The notes beneath the pieces are model-generated. The model ran no database searches. It was not told the origin of the DNA and was given only the letters and a program-made list of their open reading frames with translations. Shown here in pieces: positions 1 to 4,394 of a stretch of 5,909 bases of DNA (the first letter of the stretch is position 1; every line of letters starts with the position of its first letter). The stretch is from assembly GCA_934216625.1 (NCBI GenBank), contig CAKQCC010000052.1:1-5909 (forward strand), in the 5' to 3' direction. The stretch is from an uncultured Lactobacillaceae bacterium. GTDB lineage: Bacteria > Bacillota > Bacilli > Lactobacillales > Lactobacillaceae. Made by a program: the position numbers and the translations under genes.

Positions 1-75
1 AACACAGCAGTTAAGCTTCTGCGCGCCGAAAGTAGTAGTGGGATCGCCCACTGCGAGGATAGGACGTTGCCACGC
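1..75 (+). rRNA. rrf: 5S ribosomal RNA, 3' portion (partial)
   Basis: This is the 3' part of 5S rRNA, the small RNA of the large ribosomal subunit; the 5' part lies left of the window. The segment AACACAGCAGTTAAGC is the conserved 5S core that follows the CCGAAC loop region. The hairpin AGTGGG-ATCG-CCCACT and the terminal GGACGTTGCCACGC match the ends of lactobacillus 5S genes as I remember them. The 3' end is set where the terminal stem GCCACGC should close and is uncertain by a base or two. A tRNA-Asn gene follows within about 6 bp, the usual tail of a Firmicutes rrn operon, so both are probably cut from one precursor. Confidence 0.9.
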
Positions 76-81
76 GTTTAT

Positions 82-154
82 TCCGGATTAGCTCAGTTGG
101 CAGAGCGTCTGACTGTTAATCAGAGTGTCGCCAGTTCGAGTCTGGCATCCGGAG
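82..154 (+). tRNA. tRNA-Asn (anticodon GTT)
   Basis: A 73-nt cloverleaf reads asparagine codons. The acceptor stem TCCGGAT (82-88) pairs with ATCCGGA (147-153), and G154 is the discriminator. The anticodon arm TCTGA-CTGTTAA-TCAGA carries GTT at 115-117 with the normal U33. The T arm GCCAG-TTCGAGT-CTGGC is canonical. No CCA is encoded, so the end must be added enzymatically. It lies just behind the 5S gene with no promoter of its own, so it is probably the last part of the ribosomal transcript. Confidence 0.97.
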
Positions 155-159
155 TTCTG

Positions 160-188
160 AAGTGCTAGTCGTTAAAGCTAGCACTTTT
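160..188 (+). terminator. terminator-like hairpin between tRNA-Asn and tRNA-Thr
   Basis: A perfect 9-bp stem AAGTGCTAG (160-168) / CTAGCACTT (178-186) encloses a 9-nt loop and runs into only four T residues (185-188). Its place behind the 5S-tRNA-Asn unit suits a rho-independent terminator, but the U tract is short. tRNA-Thr begins 7 bases later with no room for a new promoter, so the hairpin must be leaky or act as a processing structure. Confidence 0.6.
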
Positions 189-195
189 ATATTAT

Positions 196-268
196 GCCGA
201 TTTAGCTCAGTTGGCAGAGCACTTGTTTCGTAAACAAGGGGTCAGCAGTCCGAATCTGCTAATCGGCA
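196..268 (+). tRNA. tRNA-Thr (anticodon CGT), with C at position 55
   Basis: A 73-nt cloverleaf reads the threonine codon ACG. The acceptor stem GCCGATT (196-202) pairs with AATCGGC (261-267), and A268 is the discriminator. The anticodon arm CTTGT-TTCGTAA-ACAAG carries CGT at 229-231 with normal U33. The T arm AGCAG-TCCGAAT-CTGCT is odd: the nearly invariant U55, usually made into pseudouridine by TruB, is C at base 250. All stems are intact, so the gene looks functional. It seems to depend on read-through from the upstream rRNA/tRNA-Asn transcript. No CCA is encoded. Confidence 0.95.
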
Positions 269-270
269 TT

Positions 271-312
271 GAAAGGTTCAAAATTTTTTAAATTTAATTG
301 AATTTTTCTTTT
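271..312 (+). terminator. possible rho-independent terminator after tRNA-Thr
   Basis: GAAAGGTTCAA (271-281) can pair with TTGAATTTTTC (298-308) as an 11-bp stem containing two G-U pairs, around a 16-nt AT-rich loop. TTTT (309-312) follows. It starts 3 nt after tRNA-Thr, where a terminator would be expected. The stem is AT-rich and the loop large, so efficiency is doubtful. The right arm contains the -35 box proposed for the next tRNA unit. Confidence 0.42.
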
Positions 313-329
313 AAATAGTTTAATATACT
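298..329 (+). promoter_or_regulatory. candidate promoter for tRNA-Tyr/tRNA-Gln
   Basis: A -35-like TTGAAT (298-303) precedes the -10-like TATACT (324-329). The spacing of 20 bp is long; an alternative -10, TAATAT at 321-326, gives 17 bp. The stretch is the only promoter-like sequence in the 99-bp gap between tRNA-Thr and tRNA-Tyr, and it would start transcription about 30 nt before tRNA-Tyr. Confidence 0.5.
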
Positions 330-367
330 AAATGGTGTGAATATTAATTAATCCACTCATTAATAAT

Positions 368-450
368 GGAGGGGTAGCGAAGTCTGGTTAAACGCGGCGG
401 ACCGTAAATCCGCTCCTTCGGGTTCGGTGGTTCAAATCCACTCCCCTCCA
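368..450 (+). tRNA. tRNA-Tyr (anticodon GTA), with C at position 33
   Basis: An 83-nt class II tRNA with a long variable arm reads tyrosine codons. The acceptor stem GGAGGGG (368-374) pairs with CCCCTCC (443-449), and A450 is the discriminator. The anticodon stem GCGGA/TCCGC encloses the loop CCGTAAA (402-408) with GTA at 404-406. The loop is normally CTGTAAA, so the almost universal U33, which forms the U-turn before the anticodon, is C here (base 403). The T arm GGTGG-TTCAAAT-CCACT is normal. No CCA is encoded. It is co-transcribed with tRNA-Gln 6 bp downstream. Confidence 0.95.
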
Positions 451-456
451 CTTTAT

Positions 457-528
457 TGGGCTATAGCCAAGTGGTAAGGCATCGGGTTTTGATCCCGAGA
501 TGCGCTGGTTCGAACCCAGCTAGCCCAA
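457..528 (+). tRNA. tRNA-Gln (anticodon TTG)
   Basis: A 72-nt cloverleaf reads glutamine codons. The acceptor stem TGGGCTA (457-463) pairs with TAGCCCA (521-527), and A528 is the discriminator. The weak U1-A72 pair is typical of Gln tRNAs. The anticodon arm TCGGG-TTTTGAT-CCCGA carries TTG at 489-491, and the T arm GCTGG-TTCGAAC-CCAGC is canonical. With only 6 bp after tRNA-Tyr there is no separate promoter. A clear terminator follows. Confidence 0.97.
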
Positions 529-543
529 CTAGCTACATTAGAG

Positions 544-577
544 AAGCTGATTAATTTTAAATTAATCAGCTTTTTTT
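544..577 (+). terminator. rho-independent terminator of the tRNA cluster
   Basis: The perfect 12-bp stem AAGCTGATTAAT (544-555) / ATTAATCAGCTT (561-572) with a 5-nt loop is followed by seven T residues (571-577). It lies 15 nt after tRNA-Gln and ends the stable-RNA unit ahead of the gntR-type gene. Confidence 0.9.
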
Positions 578-623
578 AGTCTCTCGGTTAATCCTCTGAA
601 TTAGAAAGAGAGTTATTAATTAT

Positions 624-1277
624 ATGAATTCACCAAAATATTTCGAAATTTACAAAAAGATCAAAGATAACCTTGATCGTGGAGTATGGCAACCTGCACA
701 AAAATTACCGCCAGAACGAGAATTAGCTTATCGTTATCAAGTTAGCAGAGAAACCCTTAGAAAAGCGATCAGTCGATTAGTTAACGAAAGAAACTTAGTT
801 AAACAGGTTGGTTCCGGAACATTCGTTAGTCAACCTAAATTTAAAATTAAATTTTCGAACCAAATGGCTTTTAACCGTAATTTTGGAATCGAACGGGTCA
901 TTAGTAAACAAATTCAGAATAAATTTGAATCAATTTTCGAAAAGCCGACCTTGAAAATTGTTTCAGCAATTTCGAATGGTAATTCGCTTTCGTTTTTACG
1001 TGAAGTTTCGGCCCCAACTAATTTAATTAGTGATTTTTCAATTGAAACCGGTTTTGAATTACATCAAACTTTGCAGAAACGGAACCTCATTTCCCAGAAG
1101 GTTAATCAGGTCTTTTCGGTTTCAAAAGTTAATCCTGAAATCGCTGACTACTTGAAAATTGACGGCAATTCTCCAATTCTGTGTTCAGAACAAGCTAACG
1201 GTACCGAAAGTGGCGTTTTAACCGAATGGGTAAGGTGTCAATATAGTCGCTACTTCGAATTTGATTTAAACAGTTGA
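624..1277 (+). CDS. GntR-family (HutC/UTRA-type) transcriptional regulator
   Basis: This 217-residue protein is a one-component repressor or activator. Residues about 5-70 form the GntR winged helix-turn-helix: the LPPERELA motif is followed by the recognition segment VSRETLRKAISRL and the wing GSGTFVS. Residues about 85-215 match a UTRA effector-binding domain, which in this family senses small sugars, sugar phosphates or amino-acid derivatives. The UTRA part looks somewhat short; family members are usually 230-245 residues. The ligand cannot be read from sequence. ATG 624 is preceded by AGAAAGAGAG (603-612), a weak Shine-Dalgarno, and I find no convincing promoter in the 46 bp after the tRNA terminator. 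There is no transport or sugar operon beside it, so its targets are likely elsewhere or itself. Its last 28 bp overlap the 3' end of convergent tagA. The gene is visibly more AT-rich than its neighbours. Confidence 0.9.
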   Translation: MNSPKYFEIYKKIKDNLDRGVWQPAQKLPPERELAYRYQVSRETLRKAISRLVNERNLVKQVGSGTFVSQPKFKIKFSNQMAFNRNFGIERVISKQIQNKFESIFEKPTLKIVSAISNGNSLSFLREVSAPTNLISDFSIETGFELHQTLQKRNLISQKVNQVFSVSKVNPEIADYLKIDGNSPILCSEQANGTESGVLTEWVRCQYSRYFEFDLNS

Positions 1278-2002
1278 CTGATTTTTTGTTTATAAACGAC
1301 TCCCATGAATTTCGGGAGCGCCATCATCCTGCCAATTCGCCACGGATTTTTGATTAGTCGGTAAAACCACTCGAGATTATGGTTGACCCAGAATTGCGGA
1401 GCTTTTTTGACTTTTCCCGACAGAACGTCAAAGCTACCGCCAATTCCAATCCAGAGTCCGTTATTAAAATGACGATAATGACTGATGAATTGCTCCTGCT
1501 GCGGATAACCGAGCGCTACAAAAACCATGTCCGGGTGGGAATGATGAATTTTCTGAATGATTGGCTTGGCGTCGCTAAAATAACCGTTGTGACTACCTGC
1601 AACCCGAAGTCTAGGAAACCGTTGGTGAACAACTTTATTTAAACTATTAATAACCGGTTCACGGGCACCCAAGAAAAAAACTGATTTTCGGTGATGATTA
1701 CCCCAAGCTAGAAGATGGGTGAATAAATCATAACCGGAAATTCGTTCTGCAACGGGTTGGTTTAGGATTTGGGCGGCTTTGACGATCCCAATGCCGTCCG
1801 GAGTAATGAAATCAGCCGTTTTCAAAATCTTTCGGTAAGCGCGGTGCTGCCTAGCGTACATCACAATTTCCGGATTGGCGGTGATGACGAAAGTGTTTGC
1901 CCTCTCGTTAATTCGTTGCTCAATTTCGTTCAAAAAATCGGTAAAGTTGCTTCTGATGAATTTAATTCCAATTACGTTGGCTAAATGTTGATTTTTTAAA
2001 AT
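1250..2002 (-). CDS. tagA: WecG/TagA/TarA-family glycosyltransferase (GT26), probable AUU start
   Basis: The family (also TarA) transfers N-acetylmannosamine from UDP-ManNAc to undecaprenyl-diphosphate-GlcNAc at the inner membrane face. This is the first committed step of the wall teichoic acid linkage unit. Counting from ATT at 2002 the protein has 250 residues. VIGIKF (10-15) is the first strand; TANPE (41-45) and PDG (68-70) are the active-site segments, with T41 and D69 the probable counterparts of Thr37 and Asp65 of characterised TagA. The WIGIGGSFDVLSGKVKKAP block and LEWFYRL with the basic tail form the C-terminal membrane-associating part. The first ordinary start is TTG at 1933, giving 227 residues, but it removes the first strand and has no Shine-Dalgarno. 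In frame from TTG 1933 to the stop at 2015-2017 there is no ATG, GTG or TTG. Function is sure at family level; the start is inferred. An ATG lost by sequencing error or mutation is the alternative. Confidence 0.88.
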   Translation of the reverse strand: MLKNQHLANVIGIKFIRSNFTDFLNEIEQRINERANTFVITANPEIVMYARQHRAYRKILKTADFITPDGIGIVKAAQILNQPVAERISGYDLFTHLLAWGNHHRKSVFFLGAREPVINSLNKVVHQRFPRLRVAGSHNGYFSDAKPIIQKIHHSHPDMVFVALGYPQQEQFISHYRHFNNGLWIGIGGSFDVLSGKVKKAPQFWVNHNLEWFYRLIKNPWRIGRMMALPKFMGVVYKQKISQLFKSNSK

Positions 2003-2015
2003 AATTTTAGCTCCC
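2000..2015 (-). promoter_or_regulatory. Shine-Dalgarno and candidate ATT start of tagA
   Basis: On the minus strand GGGAG (2015-2011) is followed by CTAAA and then ATT ATT (2005-2000). The two ATT codons lie 5 and 8 nt after GGGAG, the normal distance for initiation. Both are in frame with the conserved TagA N-terminus. No other good ribosome site occurs upstream of the gene. Confidence 0.5.
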
Positions 2016-2031
2016 TATAAACGATAATTTG

Positions 2032-2059
2032 TTTTGACTAATTGAATTCTAAGTCAAAA
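2032..2059. repeat. inverted repeat in the tagA-nadE divergent region, possible operator
   Basis: TTTTGACT (2032-2039) and AGTCAAAA (2052-2059) are perfect 8-bp inverted arms around a 12-bp spacer that contains GAATTC. With a 4-nt bulge the symmetry extends outward to ATAATTT (2024-2030) and AAATTAT (2057-2063). It lies between divergent genes, just upstream of the best nadE -10 box and close to the tagA Shine-Dalgarno. That position suits an operator for one or both. No T tract follows, so it is not a terminator. Confidence 0.5.
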
Positions 2060-2074
2060 TTATTCCTAAATAAA

Positions 2075-2083
2075 TGATAAAAT
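2075..2083 (+). promoter_or_regulatory. candidate extended -10 promoter for nadE
   Basis: TGATAAAAT fits the extended -10 pattern TGnTATAAT with one mismatch in the hexamer. No good -35 lies 16-18 bp upstream, which an extended -10 can tolerate; the region there is the right arm of the inverted repeat. Transcription would begin near 2090, about 36 nt before the preferred nadE ATG. Confidence 0.45.
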
Positions 2084-2125
2084 AATCCTGGAAGATATTT
2101 TGAGAACGGAAAGGTGATTCGACGA

Positions 2126-2953
2126 ATGAGACCTCTTCAGAGAAAGATTATTTCAGCACTAAAAGTTAAGCCAGAAATTGATCCTAAACGTGAAATTAGG
2201 CGAAGCGTTGATTTTATTAAAAGCTACCTCCAAAAATACCCATTTTTACAAACTTTAGTTTTGGGCGTTTCCGGTGGCCAGGATTCAACGTTAACCGGTA
2301 AACTGTGTGAAATGGCGGTAACTGAGCTTCGGCGTTCGGCTAAAAACCAATCTTACCAATTCATTGCGGTTCGTTTACCGTATGGCGAACAAGCGGATGA
2401 GGCTGACGCCATGGAAGCAATCAAATACATGCATGCCGACCGAGTCATGAGGGTTAACATTAAATCCATGACCGATGACGTAGTACAGACTTTGAAAGCG
2501 AACGGTTTAAAGGTTAGTGATTTTAACAAGGGCAACGTTAAAGCCCGTGAACGAATGGTGGCCCAGTACGCAATTGCCGGTCAGACCCACGGCGTAGTGG
2601 TGGGGACTGATCATGCCGCGGAAGCCGTGACTGGTTTCTATACTAAATATGGTGACGGTGCTTCTGATATTGCGCCGATCTGGCGTCTGGACAAACGGCA
2701 GGGTAAACAGATGCTGAAGGCCCTTAACGCACCCGCTCACTTGTATCAAAAGGTACCGACTGCTGATTTAGAGGACGGTCACCCGGGCCTTCCTGACGAA
2801 GCAGCGTTAGGCGTCAGATATAAAGACATTGACGCTTACTTGGAAGGCCGTCAAGTCAGTGACCATGCCGCTAGCGTAATCGAAAATTGGTACCGAAAAA
2901 CCGCTCACAAACGTCATTTACCAATTAACGTTTATTCAACTTTTTGGAAATAA
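2126..2953 (+). CDS. nadE: ammonia-dependent NAD+ synthetase
   Basis: NadE amidates nicotinic acid adenine dinucleotide to NAD+ with ATP and ammonia, the last step of NAD synthesis in the cytosol. From ATG 2126 the product has 275 residues, the usual length of the short homodimeric form; there is no glutaminase domain. SGGQDS (49-54) is the pyrophosphate-binding P-loop of the N-type ATP pyrophosphatases. [11 protein letters not shown] (134-144), [12 protein letters not shown] (160-171) with [11 protein letters not shown] (175-185), [19 protein letters not shown] (211-229) and HKRHLP (261-266) are the family's conserved blocks for substrate and metal binding. GTG at 2114 would add four residues, but the Shine-Dalgarno GGAAAGG (2108-2114) overlaps that codon and suits ATG 2126; lactobacillus homologues also begin MRPLQ. 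It is the first gene of a probable nadE-sprT-thrB unit. No pncB neighbour is present. Confidence 0.95.
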   Translation: MRPLQRKIISALKVKPEIDPKREIRRSVDFIKSYLQKYPFLQTLVLGVSGGQDSTLTGKLCEMAVTELRRSAKNQSYQFIAVRLPYGEQADEADAMEAIKYMHADRVMRVNIKSMTDDVVQTLKANGLKVSDFNKGNVKARERMVAQYAIAGQTHGVVVGTDHAAEAVTGFYTKYGDGASDIAPIWRLDKRQGKQMLKALNAPAHLYQKVPTADLEDGHPGLPDEAALGVRYKDIDAYLEGRQVSDHAASVIENWYRKTAHKRHLPINVYSTFWK

Positions 2954-2964
2954 TTTAAATTCAA

Positions 2965-3002
2965 ATTCAGCCTAAATTTCGTAATTATGGATAGGGCTGA
3001 AT
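2965..3002 (+). repeat. hairpin masking the sprT-like ribosome site
   Basis: ATTCAGCC (2965-2972) pairs perfectly with GGCTGAAT (2995-3002) across a 22-nt loop. The right arm includes most of AGGG (2993-2996), the only Shine-Dalgarno-like site before ATG 3008. No T tract follows, so this is not a terminator. It could limit translation of the second gene or act as an RNA cleavage or stability site between nadE and the next gene. Confidence 0.5.
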
Positions 3003-3007
3003 CTAAA

Positions 3008-3457
3008 ATGAACGATGATCAATTACAAAAATTAGTTGAAATTGTTTCACTAAAGTACTTTTCGAGACCGTTTCGCCACCGAGCCCGGTTTAATTATCGT
3101 TTGAGGTCAACGGGTGGCCGCTATTATTTGCGTTCGCATAATCTGGATTTTAATCCAAAAATGCTGACTGAATTTTCAAAAACTAATTTAGTGAAAGTAA
3201 TTAAACACGAACTCTGTCATTATCACCTATGCCTGGCCGGGTACTCCGGTCGTCACGAGACCCGTGAATTTAGGCAGCTGCTGAAGGCGGTCGGCGGCAG
3301 TCGCTATGCTCCGCAGCCCAAAAAAGTTCAATGGCTTGAATACCGGTGCCAGGACTGTCACCGGATTTATTGGCGACGCCGGCGGCTGAACCTTAATTTA
3401 TACGTTTGCGGAATTTGCCACGGTAAATTAACTTTGATTGGGGTTGAATCGAATTGA
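3008..3457 (+). CDS. SprT-like family zinc metalloprotein
   Basis: This 149-residue protein belongs to the bacterial SprT-like family (B. subtilis YdcK type). Eukaryotic relatives such as Spartan cleave DNA-protein crosslinks, but the bacterial role is poorly defined. HELCH (67-71) is the HExxH zinc-protease motif, with H67, E68 and H71 as ligands and catalytic glutamate. H83 in GRHETREF is the likely third ligand. C114-x2-C117 and C134-x2-C137 form the C-terminal zinc ribbon. The middle block RARFNYRLRSTGGRYYLR is typical of lactobacillus members. ATG 2987 is in frame but has no ribosome site, and family members begin near MNDDQLQ, so ATG 3008 is preferred. It lies 54 bp after nadE with no terminator. 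The next gene starts inside its stop codon (TTGA), suggesting translational coupling. The second half is rich in Arg, so nucleic acid contact is possible. Confidence 0.88.
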   Translation: MNDDQLQKLVEIVSLKYFSRPFRHRARFNYRLRSTGGRYYLRSHNLDFNPKMLTEFSKTNLVKVIKHELCHYHLCLAGYSGRHETREFRQLLKAVGGSRYAPQPKKVQWLEYRCQDCHRIYWRRRRLNLNLYVCGICHGKLTLIGVESN

Positions 3458-4338
3458 AAAAAATCGTGATCAGGGTCCCCGCAACTTCTTCAAATCTAGG
3501 GGCAGGGATCAATTCTCTCGGGATCGCCTTTAAACTTTACTCAACCGTGATCGTTGAAGAAAAAACTGATCATTGGCAAGTTAATCATTCGTTGAAGGGC
3601 ATTCCCCATGATTCTGATAATTTAATCGTCCAGACGATTTTACGGATTAATCCCAGGATTTCACCACATCAATTGACGGTGATGTCCGACATTCCGCAAG
3701 CTCGCGGCCTGGGTTCCAGTACTTCAGCGGTAATTGCCGGGATTAAAATTGCGAATGTTTTGGGCCGAATGGGGATGTCACTGGATCAGCAGATTAACGT
3801 CGGCAGCCAGATTTTAGGACATCCGGAATGTATCTCTTCAGGAATCCTGGGGGATTTGACCGCTTCAACGGTTGGCGACAGCCACCGAGTTGCGACGGTT
3901 AAAGCCAAAATGCCCCAAGTTTCGGCTTTAATGTACATTATGCCAGATCAAAATTTTAAATCAAAATCAATTCGGGAAAATCAATCTAAATCGGTCAAAT
4001 TGAGTGAATTGATTAAATCAATCGACATTTCGAACGTTTTGATTGCCGCAATTATGGACAACCGCTGGAGTAAAGCATCCATCATTATGGAAAAGGACCC
4101 GATCGTTGCTCATTGGCGCCGCCATAATCTGCCGGCTTTAAACCAAATTCGGCGAATTGCTCACCATTTAGGAATTTACGGAACTTATTTGAACGGGGAA
4201 GGCCCGATTATAATTACGTTTGGGCAAATTGCTGAATTGAATCGGCTTCACAATCAATTAAGCAACGACCCGAAACTGACCGGTGAATTTCGGGTTCTAG
4301 AGATTGATCGACAGGGGACGACCGTTCGCGGTGAATAA
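3454..4338 (+). CDS. thrB: homoserine kinase-like GHMP kinase (divergent ThrB)
   Basis: The 294-residue protein has the length and layout of ThrB, which phosphorylates L-homoserine with ATP in the threonine pathway. VPATSSNLGAG (8-18) is GHMP motif 1, PQARGLGSSTSAV (81-93) is the ATP-binding motif 2, and LNGEGPI (246-252) is motif 3. SDNLI (54-58) is also ThrB-like. Several sites expected to hold homoserine differ. The Asp of the usual GPGFDS is N20 in GAGINS, and the usual GHPDN reads GHPEC (122-126), so its Asn is C126. Motif 3 has Asn and Ile where Ser and Thr are usual. ATP binding looks intact; the true substrate may not be homoserine. TTG 3454 overlaps the preceding TGA, with GGGG 10 nt upstream; GTG 3466 is a shorter alternative. 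No hom or thrC lies in the window. GHMP kinase membership is certain, substrate is not. Confidence 0.8.
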   Translation: MKKIVIRVPATSSNLGAGINSLGIAFKLYSTVIVEEKTDHWQVNHSLKGIPHDSDNLIVQTILRINPRISPHQLTVMSDIPQARGLGSSTSAVIAGIKIANVLGRMGMSLDQQINVGSQILGHPECISSGILGDLTASTVGDSHRVATVKAKMPQVSALMYIMPDQNFKSKSIRENQSKSVKLSELIKSIDISNVLIAAIMDNRWSKASIIMEKDPIVAHWRRHNLPALNQIRRIAHHLGIYGTYLNGEGPIIITFGQIAELNRLHNQLSNDPKLTGEFRVLEIDRQGTTVRGE

Positions 4339-4363
4339 AAATTTGATAATTGCCTCAAATTTT
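4338..4363 (+). terminator. possible terminator of the nadE-sprT-thrB unit
   Basis: AAAATTTGA (4338-4346) and TCAAATTTT (4355-4363) are perfect 9-bp arms around an 8-nt loop. They begin at the last base of the thrB stop codon, and the right arm itself ends in TTTT followed by GTTAT. The stem is almost all A-T, so it would be weak. The left arm also contains most of the tRNA-Leu -35 box. Confidence 0.42.
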
Positions 4364-4371
4364 GTTATATT
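4343..4371 (+). promoter_or_regulatory. promoter of tRNA-Leu
   Basis: TTGATA (4343-4348) and TATATT (4366-4371) each match the sigma-A consensus at five of six bases, with an ideal 17-bp spacer (4349-4365). Transcription should begin near 4378, leaving a leader of about 17 nt before the tRNA. Confidence 0.8.
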
Positions 4372-4394
4372 AGACTACGTTAATTGATAGATCT

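Noticed and set aside
1..623. The tRNA cluster as an integration site for a mobile island.
   Set aside because: No integrase, no direct repeat of a tRNA 3' end, and no phage or plasmid gene was seen in the window. The AT-rich regulator alone is not enough.
1300..1318. Hairpin CTCCC/GGGAG just past the gntR-type stop codon, considered as its terminator.
   Set aside because: It has only 5 bp and is followed by GCGCCATC rather than T residues on the + strand. On the - strand it is inside tagA and no U tract follows. It is coding sequence for TagA.
1379..1984. Open frames on the + strand at 1379-1642 and 1769-1984.
   Set aside because: They lie antisense to tagA, have no ribosome site and encode no recognisable motif, while the minus frame carries all the conserved TagA blocks.
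2015..2125. Riboswitch or T-box in the nadE leader.
   Set aside because: The predicted leader is only about 36 nt and shows no T-box sequence or multi-stem structure; only the inverted repeat upstream of the promoter stands out.
2353..2749. Open frames on the - strand inside nadE.
   Set aside because: NadE motifs are continuous across this region and the antisense frames have no family resemblance or start signals.
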